From: Moraxellaceae bacterium UBA2477 | GTDB taxonomy: Bacteria > Pseudomonadota > Gammaproteobacteria > Pseudomonadales > Moraxellaceae | Direction: 5' to 3' | Assembly (NCBI GenBank): GCA_002342025.1 | Contig: DDPD01000019.1 | Location: forward strand, 1-13,935 | DNA length: 13,935 nt | Shown here: positions 1-7,358 of the stretch, piece after piece | Layout of the letters: each line of letters begins with the position of its first letter | Position numbering within the stretch: position 1 is the first letter of the stretch | Program-made: the position numbers and the translations under genes | Notes under the pieces: generated by a model | Told to the model about the DNA's origin: nothing | Seen by the model: the letters and a program-made list of their open reading frames with translations, nothing else | Database searches by the model: none

Positions 1-498
1 GTCGGACAGGTGGAGTGTGGTGCCAACATGAACAGCAGCCATATCAACGGCAATGAACTCTGGCAGGTTGCTTGGCAAGCAGGCCACTTCAACTTCAGAT
101 GTGAAGTGAGTGATTTCGCCGCCTTCCAGTTTCACACCAACGCAAGTATCTTGGTTGAGGAAGTGCAGAGGAATCTTCATGGTCAGCTTGTGAGCCGCGT
201 CAACGCGCAGGAAGTCTGCATGCATAGGCATGTTCTTCACTGGGTGACGTTGCAGTGCCTTTAAGACAGCTGCTTGTGGCTGGCCATCAACAGTGATGGT
301 CAAAACGTGCGAGTAAAACGCTTCGTTTTCCAAGGCCTTGACGAGTTCACGCAGTTCCAGCGTGATGGACTGAGCAGCAGCGCTGCCACCGTAAATAACG
401 GCAGGCACTTTCTGTTCCAGACGACGAAGGCGGCGGCTCGCACCTTTCCCTTCGTTCGTACGGGTTTGCGCATTAAGCGTAAAGTTTGCAGCGGACAT
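1..498 (-). CDS. rplY: 50S ribosomal protein L25 (Ctc/TL5 type), 3' end beyond the window
   Basis: This is the 5S-rRNA-binding protein L25 of the large ribosomal subunit, in the long general-stress/Ctc form. The window holds the first 166 residues; the C-terminal part lies beyond base 1. The N-terminus (MSAANFTLNAQTRTNEGKGA) and the following RRLRRLEQKVPAVIYGG stretch match the L25 5S-binding domain. The later part, with VDAAHKLTMKIPLHF and the start of a second beta domain, shows this is the two-domain form and not the short E. coli version. The ATG at 498-496 follows a GGAGAA ribosome-binding site at good spacing. It lies downstream of prs on the same strand, 122 bases after the prs stop. 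In Pseudomonas the same order prs-rplY continues to pth, which I would expect just outside the window. No frameshift is visible. Confidence 0.95.
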   Translation of the reverse strand, partial: MSAANFTLNAQTRTNEGKGASRRLRRLEQKVPAVIYGGSAAAQSITLELRELVKALENEAFYSHVLTITVDGQPQAAVLKALQRHPVKNMPMHADFLRVDAAHKLTMKIPLHFLNQDTCVGVKLEGGEITHFTSEVEVACLPSNLPEFIAVDMAAVHVGTTLHLSD

Positions 499-510
499 CG
501 TGTTTCTCCG

Positions 511-600
511 TTGGGCCCTGGGCTTGCGACCAGCTCAGGGCAATCATCCGGTCACCGCGGCGCGGTGCTCCGGTTTTCGCCAGCCTTATGAGGGGCTGAC
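511..600 (-). promoter_or_regulatory. Hairpin-rich prs-rplY spacer, possible rplY leader
   Basis: Three inverted repeats lie in series in this non-coding spacer. The strongest is CACCGCG/CGCGGTG at 553-567, flanked by CCGG at 548-551 and again at 570-573, so it can extend into a longer imperfect stem. A second pairs GCCCTG at 515-520 with CAGGGC at 536-541. A third pairs CAGCC at 581-585 with GGCTG at 594-598. On the minus-strand transcript none is followed by a run of U, so a simple rho-independent terminator is not supported. A structured leader or processing site between prs and rplY is an inference. Confidence 0.4.
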
Positions 601-620
601 AAATGCGTTCAGCGCAGCGT

Positions 621-1571
621 TCAGAATAAATCGAACATCGCGCTGATGGATTCTTCATTGTTGATGCGGCGCAGTGTTTCTGCGAGGAGTGCCGACATCG
701 ACAGCTGGCGGATTTTACCGCAAGCCTTGGCCTCGTCCGAGAGCGGGATGGTGTCGGTCACCACCAGTTCATCGAGCGTGGAGTTACGAATATTTTCGAT
801 GGCAGGGCCGGACAGCACGGCGTGAGTGCAATAGGCCACTACGCGGCGGGCACCATGCTCTTTCAATGCGCCAGCGGCTTTGCACAGGGTGCCTGCAGTG
901 TCGACCATGTCATCTACGATGATGCAGTCGCGACCACGGACTTCGCCGATGATGTGCATGACCTGCGATTCGTTCGCTTTCGGGCGGCGCTTGTCGATGA
1001 TGGCGAGATCGGCATCATCCAACTGTTTGGCCACGGCGCGGGCGCGAACCACACCGCCGACATCTGGCGAAACCACAACGAGGTTTTGATATTCCTGACG
1101 CTCGATATCGGCGAGCAGCACCGGCGAGCCGTAGACGTTATCTACTGGAATATCGAAAAAGCCCTGAATTTGGTCGGCGTGCAGGTCAACCGTGAGTACG
1201 CGGTCAACGCCCACTGTGGTTAGCATGTCGGCCACGACTTTCGCAGTAATCGGTACACGCGCCGAACGCACGCGGCGATCTTGGCGGGCGTAGCCGAAAT
1301 ACGGAATGACTGCCGTGATGCGACCCGCACTGGCACGACGCAGGGCGTCGGCCATGACGATCAGTTCCATGAGGTTGTCGTTGGTTGGCGCGCAGGTGGA
1401 TTGCAGGATGAAGACATCCTTGCCACGTACGTTGTCGTTGATTTCAACGGCAATTTCGCCATCCGAGAAGGTGCCTACGTGAGCAGCACCGAGCGGAACA
1501 TGCAAATGACTGGCGACTTTGCGGGCCAGCTCAGGATTGGCATTACCAGTAAACACGACAAGATTGGGCAT
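621..1571 (-). CDS. prs: Ribose-phosphate pyrophosphokinase (PRPP synthetase)
   Basis: It transfers pyrophosphate from ATP to ribose 5-phosphate to make PRPP, the precursor of purines, pyrimidines, NAD, histidine and tryptophan; it is cytosolic. The 316-residue product is close to the 315 of E. coli and aligns with it throughout. Visible signatures are STCAPTNDNLMEL, YFGYARQDRR, VDLHADQIQGFFD (about residues 125-137) and the PRPP-binding loop VDDMVDTAGT near residue 220. The C-terminus NNEESISAMF is also typical. The frame stays open upstream to 1628, but that extension reads through the tRNA acceptor and T-arm sequence and is not conserved. The ATG at 1571, giving MPNLVVFTGNANPELA, is the family start. 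Its ribosome-binding site is weak (GAG about 15 bases upstream). Only 30 bases separate it from the tRNA, so it is probably transcribed together with ispE and the tRNA. Confidence 0.97.
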   Translation of the reverse strand: MPNLVVFTGNANPELARKVASHLHVPLGAAHVGTFSDGEIAVEINDNVRGKDVFILQSTCAPTNDNLMELIVMADALRRASAGRITAVIPYFGYARQDRRVRSARVPITAKVVADMLTTVGVDRVLTVDLHADQIQGFFDIPVDNVYGSPVLLADIERQEYQNLVVVSPDVGGVVRARAVAKQLDDADLAIIDKRRPKANESQVMHIIGEVRGRDCIIVDDMVDTAGTLCKAAGALKEHGARRVVAYCTHAVLSGPAIENIRNSTLDELVVTDTIPLSDEAKACGKIRQLSMSALLAETLRRINNEESISAMFDLF

Positions 1572-1601
1572 GATGACGAATCGTCTCGGCCGGACAGAAA
1601 A

Positions 1602-1676
1602 TGGCAGGGGCGGCTGGATTCGAACCAACGCATGGCGGGATCAAAACCCGCTGCCTTACCGCTTGGCGACGCCCCT
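1602..1676 (-). tRNA. tRNA-Gln, anticodon UUG
   Basis: A complete 75-base tRNA can be folded. The acceptor stem is AGGGGCG with CGCCCCT, followed by discriminator G and an encoded CCA (tgg at 1602-1604 on the plus strand). The D arm is GCC/GGC. The anticodon stem GCGGG/CCCGC encloses the loop TTTTGAT with anticodon TTG, which reads CAA and by wobble CAG. There is a 5-base variable loop, and the T arm GTTGG/CCAGC carries the standard TTCGAAT loop. It sits between ispE and prs in the same direction. Its first two bases (A1, G2) are the last two bases of the ispE stop codon. No promoter is evident in the 30 bases before prs, and none could fit between ispE and the tRNA, so release from a longer mRNA by RNase P and endonucleases is likely. 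Confidence 0.97.
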
Positions 1677-2553
1677 ATATACGGTGTGGTCGGAACAGTG
1701 TGTCCAATGCGCGATGCGCAGGGGAGACATTCTGTCCGCGACTGATGAAGCCTTGGACTGGACTTGCGGCCAGGATTTTAGCGGCGTGATCGGCATCAGG
1801 ACAAGCTAAAAATACACAAGCCCCTGTTCCCGTCATGCGCGCTGCTCCGTGCTGCGCCAGCCATTTCAAGGCTGCATCTACGGCGGGAGACAATTGCCGA
1901 ACGACTTTTTCGAAGTCATTTCTGGCGGCTCCCGCTGAGAAGGCGCGCAGTGTAATGGGGTCGGAATTACGTGTCAATTCTGGATGTGAAAAAGCTGCTG
2001 CTGTGGCGATATGTGCGTCGGGCGTGAGTACAACAAACCAAGGCTCTTCAATCACAACGGATTCCAGTTGCTCGCCGACGCCTTCCGCCCAGGCTGCGTG
2101 ACCATGAATGAACACGGGCACATCAGCACCAAGTGTCAGGCCTATGCGGGCAAGCTCCGGCAGGCTGAGGTGGGTCTGCCATAGGGCGTTTAAGCCCAGC
2201 AGAGTAGTCGCCGCATCGGAAGAGCCTCCACCCAGGCCGCCGCCCATGGGCAAGCGCTTATCCAAATGCAGGCTGGCGCCCTGCGTGCAGCCGGTAGCGG
2301 CCTGAAGCGCGCGGGCGGCACGAACGATCAGATTGTCTTCGTGGGTTACGCCGGGCAAGTTGCCTTGAAAGTAAATATCACTGTCGGCACGGCGCATGAA
2401 GTGCAGGGTGTCGCCGTGCTCGAGGAATTGAAACAAGGTTTGCAAGGTGTGATAGCCATCGGGTCGTCGCCCCGTGATATGCAAAAACAGATTCAGCTTG
2501 GCGGGCGCGGGCAGGCTAAACGCGTTCAGCCAGGTCATGTTTTCACGGGTCAT
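1675..2553 (-). CDS. ispE: 4-diphosphocytidyl-2-C-methyl-D-erythritol kinase
   Basis: A GHMP-family kinase that phosphorylates CDP-methylerythritol with ATP in the MEP pathway of isoprenoid synthesis. From the ATG at 2553 it has 292 residues, close to the family's usual 280-290. Visible motifs are PAKLNLFLHITGRRPDGYHTL, with the conserved Lys at about residue 19, the ATP loop PMGGGLGGGSSDAA (about 102-115), LGADVPVF with the catalytic Asp at about 144, and the C-terminal TGTGACVF. The ATG at 2553 overlaps the lolB stop as ATGA, suggesting translational coupling. A second in-frame ATG at 2538 also lies upstream of the conserved region and cannot be excluded. The stop codon TAG (1677-1675) shares two bases with the 5' end of tRNA-Gln, so mature tRNA and intact ispE message cannot come from the same transcript molecule. 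Confidence 0.96.
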   Translation of the reverse strand: MTRENMTWLNAFSLPAPAKLNLFLHITGRRPDGYHTLQTLFQFLEHGDTLHFMRRADSDIYFQGNLPGVTHEDNLIVRAARALQAATGCTQGASLHLDKRLPMGGGLGGGSSDAATTLLGLNALWQTHLSLPELARIGLTLGADVPVFIHGHAAWAEGVGEQLESVVIEEPWFVVLTPDAHIATAAAFSHPELTRNSDPITLRAFSAGAARNDFEKVVRQLSPAVDAALKWLAQHGAARMTGTGACVFLACPDADHAAKILAASPVQGFISRGQNVSPAHRALDTLFRPHRI

Positions 2554-3173
2554 GGCGTGAGACCTGGGGTCTGGGTGGTAGCAGGGGTACTTGGCGTCCA
2601 TTCATTAAGGGACAGCACCAAGCGCGTCCCCTCTTGGGAAACAATCATGCGCTCAGGAATACGATAGCCCTGAATCAGCTGTTCGCTGGTGATACGAACC
2701 TGCCAGCCATTCTCGATGAACTCACGCACGCCTTCGTTACTGGGGAGTGCTTGCACCGGGGTTTTACTGTCTTTGGGCCAGCCCATAAACCACGCATTAA
2801 AGTGGGATAGCGGCACGCGAATGCTGGTCAATGCTTGCAGTAAACCTTCCCCGTCGGCGCTTTCATGGCGTCCCAGCCAGGCATTCTCCACGGTCACCAT
2901 GCCGTTGCGTCCCACGAGCGTGGTGAAGCCCTGATTCAGTGGCCCCGCCGCGTCTGCTGAGAAGTCGCCGTCTTGGCGCTGCCAACGGTAAGTGGCTGAA
3001 ATACTCTGGCCCAAAAAGCGGAGACCCACCTTGCCTTTGGCTTCCCAGTGAGTGAGCGCACGTGCGTCAGCTGTGGCAGTTGCTAGCTCAGGTGGGGCAG
3101 TGGGGATCGTTGGGTTGCTGGCGCAGGCGTTTAGCAGTATTGCGGCGCTGAAGGCGATAAAAGTACGCAACAT
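2550..3173 (-). CDS. lolB: Outer-membrane lipoprotein LolB
   Basis: LolB is the outer-membrane receptor that takes lipoproteins from periplasmic LolA and inserts them into the inner leaflet of the outer membrane. The product has 207 residues, the same length as the E. coli protein as I recall it. It starts with a lipoprotein signal peptide: a hydrophobic stretch, then the lipobox LNAC with the acylated Cys at position 17. Position +2 is Ala, not Asp, consistent with outer-membrane sorting. The mature part has the WEAKGKVGLRF, ATYRWQRQDGDF and WFMGWP blocks of the family. The ATG at 3173 follows AGGA by 7 bases. It is first in the block lolB-ispE-tRNA-prs and is divergent from hemA. In Pseudomonas a TPR-protein gene lies between lolB and hemA, to my recollection; it is absent here. 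Confidence 0.93.
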   Translation of the reverse strand: MLRTFIAFSAAILLNACASNPTIPTAPPELATATADARALTHWEAKGKVGLRFLGQSISATYRWQRQDGDFSADAAGPLNQGFTTLVGRNGMVTVENAWLGRHESADGEGLLQALTSIRVPLSHFNAWFMGWPKDSKTPVQALPSNEGVREFIENGWQVRITSEQLIQGYRIPERMIVSQEGTRLVLSLNEWTPSTPATTQTPGLTP

Positions 3174-3359
3174 GAAAGAGTCCTGTGGAGCTTCAAGGGA
3201 GGCAGTCTAGCAAATGCGCCGTGAAGATTTGTTTTTGTTGATCTGATCCCTCACAATTCGTGCGTTTTCAAACGGCTGCCTTCTGCAGCGACTGTTTTTC
3301 CGCACGTTTCCGTCAACTTGGCTGTGCTGGGTTGCGGCTATCACGACACAGGGTCGGGC
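3174..3359. promoter_or_regulatory. Divergent lolB/hemA intergenic region
   Basis: These 186 non-coding bases separate the two head-to-head operons and must carry promoters for both directions. Toward hemA, TTGTTT (3229-3234) and CACAAT (3252-3257) lie 17 bases apart and could be a weak sigma-70 promoter. Toward lolB I see only a possible -10-like TAGACT near 3205-3210 without a good -35. A 5-bp hairpin (GCTGC at 3275-3279, GCAGC at 3285-3289) lies in the hemA leader, with a short T run a few bases further on. Half of an Anr/FNR-like site (TTGAT) is present but its partner is missing. The promoter calls are pattern matches only. Confidence 0.35.
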
Positions 3360-4637
3360 ATGGGGCTGCTGGCGTTCGGTATTAATCACAAATCGGCTTC
3401 CGTAGCCTTGCGCGAGCGTGTGTCTTTTGCGCCCGAGGTTTTGCCGAGTGCGTTAATGGCTGCCTGCCAAGCGACAGGTTTGCGCGAATTGGCGCTGATA
3501 TCGACCTGTAATCGTACCGAGTTTTATGCCGCTTCCGAGGCGCCTGAGGCGACTGCCGTGGCGTTATTAGACTGGCTGGCGAAGCATCAGCAATTGCCCA
3601 GCCCTGAGTTGAGCGCGGTGGCCTATAACTTTACGGCTGAAAAAGCCGTTCAGCATGCCATGCGAGTTGCCGCGGGCCTCGACTCAATGATCTTGGGTGA
3701 ACCGCAAATTTTGGGGCAAATGAAACAGGCGCACCGAGACGCTATGGCCGCAGGCACCCTAGGTCCTGAACTTGAGCGTCTGTTTCAGAAAACGTTCGCC
3801 GCTGCTAAGCAGGTTCGGACCGAAACGGCGATTGGTGTGAGTCCGGTTTCAATCGGCTTTGCTGCGGTCAATTTGGCCAAACAGGTTTTTGAGTCCCTGC
3901 AAGACACGCGCGTTTTGCTGGTTGGTGCCGGTGAAATGAACACGCTGGTGGCGCGGCATTTACGCGAGCAAGGTGTGACGGAGCTGTTGCTGGTCAATCG
4001 TACCTTGGCGAATGCCGAAGCGTTAGCGCAGAGCGTGCAAGGTCAGGCGCTGCCGTGGTCGTCGTTGGATTCGGCGTTGGCCAGTGCAGATATGGTGGTG
4101 TCGTGCACGGCCAGCACCCAAGCGGTCATTACCCGCGAACTCGTAGTGCAAGCCCTTAAGCGTCGTCGCCACAGACCGTTGTTACTGATTGATATTGCCG
4201 TGCCGCGTGATGTCGCGCCGGAAGTTGCTGAACTTGAGGATGTCTATCTGTATACCGTGGATGATTTACAAGGCGTTGTGGATGCCGGTTGGCGTGAGCG
4301 CCAACGTGCAGCGGAAGTGGCTGAGGTGCTGATCAGCGAACACGTGAAGGCGTTTGCCGTGCAGCAACGTATTCTTCAGGATGGCGCACACTGGATTCGC
4401 CGCCTTCGTCAGCAGGCCGCATCGGTCGCCGATATCGAGCGCGAGAAAGCCCTTGATGCCTTGCGTAAAGGGGGCGATGCCGAAGTCGTTTTAGCAAGGC
4501 TTCAGCATAATTTAATGAATAAATGGCTGCATGCCCCCACCGTGGCACTGCGCCAATTAGCCAGTGAAGATAATGCCCAGCAGCTGCCCGTAGCGCTGCG
4601 GGTAATGGGACTCAATCAGGAAGATAGCGGCGCATGA
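3360..4637 (+). CDS. hemA: Glutamyl-tRNA reductase
   Basis: It reduces the activated carboxyl of glutamyl-tRNA(Glu) with NADPH to glutamate-1-semialdehyde, the first committed step of C5-pathway tetrapyrrole (heme) synthesis. The product has 425 residues. The N-terminal catalytic domain carries GINHKSA (7-13) and STCNRTEFY with the nucleophilic Cys at residue 50, the same number as in E. coli. DSMILGEPQILGQ follows, then the NADPH-binding motif GAGEM at 189-193, and a C-terminal dimerisation helix region. The ATG at 3360 gives the conserved start MGLLAFGINHK and follows AGGG. The frame is open to a TTG at 3318, but the extra 14 residues do not belong to the family. It is the first gene of hemA-prfA-prmC-moeB, and its TGA overlaps the prfA ATG as ATGA. 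Confidence 0.97.
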   Translation: MGLLAFGINHKSASVALRERVSFAPEVLPSALMAACQATGLRELALISTCNRTEFYAASEAPEATAVALLDWLAKHQQLPSPELSAVAYNFTAEKAVQHAMRVAAGLDSMILGEPQILGQMKQAHRDAMAAGTLGPELERLFQKTFAAAKQVRTETAIGVSPVSIGFAAVNLAKQVFESLQDTRVLLVGAGEMNTLVARHLREQGVTELLLVNRTLANAEALAQSVQGQALPWSSLDSALASADMVVSCTASTQAVITRELVVQALKRRRHRPLLLIDIAVPRDVAPEVAELEDVYLYTVDDLQGVVDAGWRERQRAAEVAEVLISEHVKAFAVQQRILQDGAHWIRRLRQQAASVADIEREKALDALRKGGDAEVVLARLQHNLMNKWLHAPTVALRQLASEDNAQQLPVALRVMGLNQEDSGA

Positions 4638-5716
4638 AAGACTCTATTCTTGCGCGTCTCGACCAGCTCGCGGAGCGTTTCGAGGAGCTGAACGCGTTAC
4701 TCGGCGATGCCGGGGTGATCAATGACCAGCCCCAGTTTCGCAAATTGTCGAAAGAGCATGCCGAAATTGAGCCTGTGGTGCAGGTGCTGTTGGCCTATCG
4801 CCGCACGCAGGCCGATCAAACCGCCTCGCGTGAGTTGCTGACGGACCCTGATTTCCGGGAGTTGGCCGAGCAGGACATTCGCGATGCAGATCAGCAGTTA
4901 ATAGCGTTAGAGGCCGAGCTTCAACGTCTCATGCTGCCGAAAGACCCTAACGACACCTGCAATATTTACCTAGAAGTGCGTGCCGGAACGGGCGGCGACG
5001 AAGCGGCCATTTTTGCTGGCGACTTGTTTCGCATGTATAGCCGTTATGCCGAACGCATGGGCTGGCGATTAGAGGTGGTGTCGAGCAATGCCGGCGAGCA
5101 TGGAGGCTTTAAAGAAGTCATCTCGCGGGTAGAAGGTGATGGGGTGTATGGCGCACTCAAGTTTGAGTCTGGCGCGCATCGTGTTCAGCGTGTCCCTGCT
5201 ACAGAATCGCAAGGTCGTATTCATACCTCCGCCTGTACGGTGGCGATCTTGCCCGAGTCCGAAGAAATTGCTGCGATTGAGATTAATCCAGCCGATTTGC
5301 GCATAGACACCTATCGATCCAGTGGTGCCGGCGGTCAGCACGTCAACAAAACGGACTCTGCCGTTCGTATTACGCATTTGCCCACGGGTGTGGTGGTGGA
5401 ATGCCAGGACGAGCGCTCCCAGCATAAAAACAAAGCTCGGGCGCTATCGGTACTGGGGGCGCGCTTGCTTGCGCAGCAACAGCAAGCGCAGCAGTTGGCG
5501 TCGGCCACGATGCGCCGAAATCTGGTCGGCTCCGGCGATCGCTCCGAGCGCATTCGAACCTATAACTTTGCCCAAGGTCGCGTCACCGATCACCGCATTA
5601 ATCTCACGCTCTATCGCCTTGATGAAGTCTTGGGCGGCGATTTGAATGAGCTGCTGCAGGCGCTTGCTACCGAGCATCAGGCTGACTTGCTGGCGGCCTT
5701 AGCCGATGAGCAGTAA
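4634..5716 (+). CDS. prfA: Peptide chain release factor 1
   Basis: RF1 reads UAA and UAG in the ribosomal A site and triggers release of the finished peptide. The 360-residue length equals E. coli RF1. The codon-recognition tripeptide Pro-Ala-Thr is at 188-190, which distinguishes RF1 from RF2 (Ser-Pro-Phe). The catalytic GGQ motif is at 233-235 within SSGAGGQHVNKTDSAVRITH. The N-terminal region is a helical coiled-coil domain, and the C-terminal part has the typical RSERIRTYNFAQGRVTDHRI block. Translation is coupled to hemA by the ATGA overlap, and its 3' end overlaps prmC by 11 bases. The next gene encodes the enzyme that methylates Gln235. Confidence 0.98.
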   Translation: MKDSILARLDQLAERFEELNALLGDAGVINDQPQFRKLSKEHAEIEPVVQVLLAYRRTQADQTASRELLTDPDFRELAEQDIRDADQQLIALEAELQRLMLPKDPNDTCNIYLEVRAGTGGDEAAIFAGDLFRMYSRYAERMGWRLEVVSSNAGEHGGFKEVISRVEGDGVYGALKFESGAHRVQRVPATESQGRIHTSACTVAILPESEEIAAIEINPADLRIDTYRSSGAGGQHVNKTDSAVRITHLPTGVVVECQDERSQHKNKARALSVLGARLLAQQQQAQQLASATMRRNLVGSGDRSERIRTYNFAQGRVTDHRINLTLYRLDEVLGGDLNELLQALATEHQADLLAALADEQ

Positions 5717-6611
5717 GCGCTACACGCTGGCACAGTGGCTGCAGCAGGCGGAAGCCAGCTTTCGTGAGCACGCGCAGTGGCGAATTCCCGGCGTAGAGGA
5801 CCAGTCGCCTCGCCGCGAGGCACAGTGGTTGCTGGCCGCCGCGTTATCGCAGACGCAGGCTTGGCTGATGACATGGCCAGAGCGCGAGCTCACCGAGGCG
5901 CAACTCATTCGTGCTGAGGATTGGCTTGCGCGGCGACTGCAAGGTGAGCCTTTGGCTCTGCTGCGTGGCGAACATGAGTTTTGGTCACTGCCCTTAACGG
6001 TCACGGCCGACACCCTGATTCCCCGCGCCGATACCGAACGCTTAGTCGAAGTTGCGCTGGATTGTCTGGCGCAGTCCGACCTTAGTGCACCGGATATCTT
6101 GGATTTGGGCACTGGCAGTGGCGCGATTGCGTTAGCCTTGGCACATAGCCTGCCACAGGCGCATCTCGTTGCTGTTGATCGCTCTGCGCCAGCACTGGCA
6201 GTGGCCGAGGCAAATGGCCGTGATCTGGGCTTATCGGTGCAGTGGATACTTAGCGATTGGTTCAGTGCATTGGGTACGAAGCGGTTTCATTTAATTGTCA
6301 GTAACCCACCGTATTTAGCTGAGGATGACCTGCACTTACCCCATCTACAGCATGAGCCGCGATCGGCGCTGGTGGCAGAATCGAACGGGATGGCGGATTT
6401 ATGGCAGCTAGTCACCATGGCCCCAGCGCATTTACAGGATCACGGTTTGCTCCTGCTCGAGCACGGCGCAACGCAAGCAGAGGCCGTGCGCGAAGCGCTG
6501 CAGCAACGTGGCTTTGAGCAGGTGCGAAGCTGGCAGGACTTAGCCGGTCAGGACCGAGTCAGTGGAGGCCAATGGTGCGTATCCGCGGAGAAGACACTTG
6601 CTGACCGATGA
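5706..6611 (+). CDS. prmC: Release factor glutamine N5-methyltransferase
   Basis: PrmC (HemK) uses S-adenosylmethionine to methylate the glutamine of the GGQ motif in RF1 and RF2, which raises termination efficiency. The product has 301 residues, slightly longer than the E. coli protein. The N-terminal helical domain contains the family signature GEHEFWSLPLTVTADTLIPRADTE. The SAM-binding motif I is DLGTGSGAIALALA, starting at residue 133. The catalytic NPPY motif is at 200-203 (VSNPPYLAEDD). The start lies 11 bases inside prfA. Its 3' end overlaps the moeB-like gene. No damage is visible. Confidence 0.96.
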   Translation: MSSKRYTLAQWLQQAEASFREHAQWRIPGVEDQSPRREAQWLLAAALSQTQAWLMTWPERELTEAQLIRAEDWLARRLQGEPLALLRGEHEFWSLPLTVTADTLIPRADTERLVEVALDCLAQSDLSAPDILDLGTGSGAIALALAHSLPQAHLVAVDRSAPALAVAEANGRDLGLSVQWILSDWFSALGTKRFHLIVSNPPYLAEDDLHLPHLQHEPRSALVAESNGMADLWQLVTMAPAHLQDHGLLLLEHGATQAEAVREALQQRGFEQVRSWQDLAGQDRVSGGQWCVSAEKTLADR

Positions 6612-7353
6612 CCAGCTGTTGCGATATCACCGGCAGATTCTGCTGCCGACGTGGGATATTGCCGCGCAAAGCCAAATTGCCTCGGCCTCGGTTCTGGTGG
6701 TTGGCTTGGGTGGTTTGGGTTGCCCCTTGGCGCAACAACTTACGTTAGCGGGTATTGGCCGCTTGCTGCTGGCGGATTTTGACCGTGTAGAGCTAAGTAA
6801 TCTGCAGCGCCAAATGCTGCATCACGATGCCGATATTGGCCGCTTTAAGGTCGAGTCTGCTCGCGACAGTTTGTTAGCGCTTCGTGCCGATGTGGTCATT
6901 GATATCCTGCCTGAGCGTATGGATGAAGCGCGTTTGATGCAGGCTTTAGCCAGTGTCGATGCGGTCGCCGATTGCTGCGATAATTTCGCCACCCGTGAAT
7001 TGATTAATCGCTGTGCTTGGGCGCTAAAAAAGCCGGTGATATCGGCAGCGGCTATTGCCTGGCAGGGTCAGTTGAGTGTCTTTGATGCGACGCAAGCTGA
7101 GTCGGCCTGTTACCGTTGCCTCTATCCTGAGAGTGACGACGCCGCGCTGACGTGCAATGACAATGGGGTAATGACCACCACAGTTGCCGTGATGGGCAGT
7201 TGGCAGGCGCAAGAAGTGTTGAAAGTGTTAACGAAAACAGGAGAGTCGCTGTGCGGGCAGCTCCTGTTATGGGATGGCAGAGTCAATGAGGTGAGGCGTG
7301 TGCGAACGCCCCGCGATCCGGCATGTCCGGTATGCAGCAATCAGGGAGATTGA
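6598..7353 (+). CDS. moeB: Molybdopterin-synthase adenylyltransferase MoeB (or ThiF-type paralogue)
   Basis: An E1-like enzyme that adenylates the C-terminal Gly-Gly of a sulfur-carrier protein (MoaD for molybdopterin, ThiS for thiamin) so that sulfur can be loaded. It has 251 residues, near the usual 249. Visible are the RYHRQILLP start block, the nucleotide loop GLGGLG (36-41), SNLQRQ, the Asp in CCDN (128), LTC (186), and two CxxC zinc ligands (171/174 and 243/246). I chose the TTG at 6598 because a GGAG lies 7 bases upstream and the resulting start M-L-T-D-D-Q-L-L-R-Y matches family N-termini. The frame also opens at a GTG at 6562 with an AGGA before it, adding 12 residues. It overlaps prmC by 14 bases. 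The gene order prmC-moeB favours MoeB, but no carrier-protein gene is in the window, so ThiF cannot be excluded. Confidence 0.88.
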   Translation: MLTDDQLLRYHRQILLPTWDIAAQSQIASASVLVVGLGGLGCPLAQQLTLAGIGRLLLADFDRVELSNLQRQMLHHDADIGRFKVESARDSLLALRADVVIDILPERMDEARLMQALASVDAVADCCDNFATRELINRCAWALKKPVISAAAIAWQGQLSVFDATQAESACYRCLYPESDDAALTCNDNGVMTTTVAVMGSWQAQEVLKVLTKTGESLCGQLLLWDGRVNEVRRVRTPRDPACPVCSNQGD

Positions 7354-7358
7354 AAGAG

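Noticed and set aside
1572..1628. A 19-residue N-terminal extension of prs starting at 1628
   Set aside because: The extension reads through the 3' part of tRNA-Gln and is absent from PRPP synthetases; MPNLVVF at 1571 is the family start.
1281..1745. Plus-strand open frame of 154 codons
   Set aside because: It is antisense to prs, crosses the tRNA and has no recognisable protein pattern; it is a shadow of the minus-strand genes.
2266..2667. Plus-strand open frame of 133 codons opposite ispE and lolB
   Set aside because: It lies opposite two well-identified genes, has no ribosome-binding site that stands out and shows no family motif.
3236..3255. Anr/FNR box upstream of hemA
   Set aside because: Only one TTGAT half-site is present; the expected ATCAA partner at the right spacing is missing.
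3275..3310. Hairpin plus T run in the hemA leader as an attenuator
   Set aside because: The stem is only 5 bp and the T run begins several bases after it, so it is too weak to call.
3318..3359. Upstream TTG start for hemA
   Set aside because: The 14 extra residues do not match glutamyl-tRNA reductases; the ATG at 3360 gives the conserved start and puts the catalytic Cys at residue 50.
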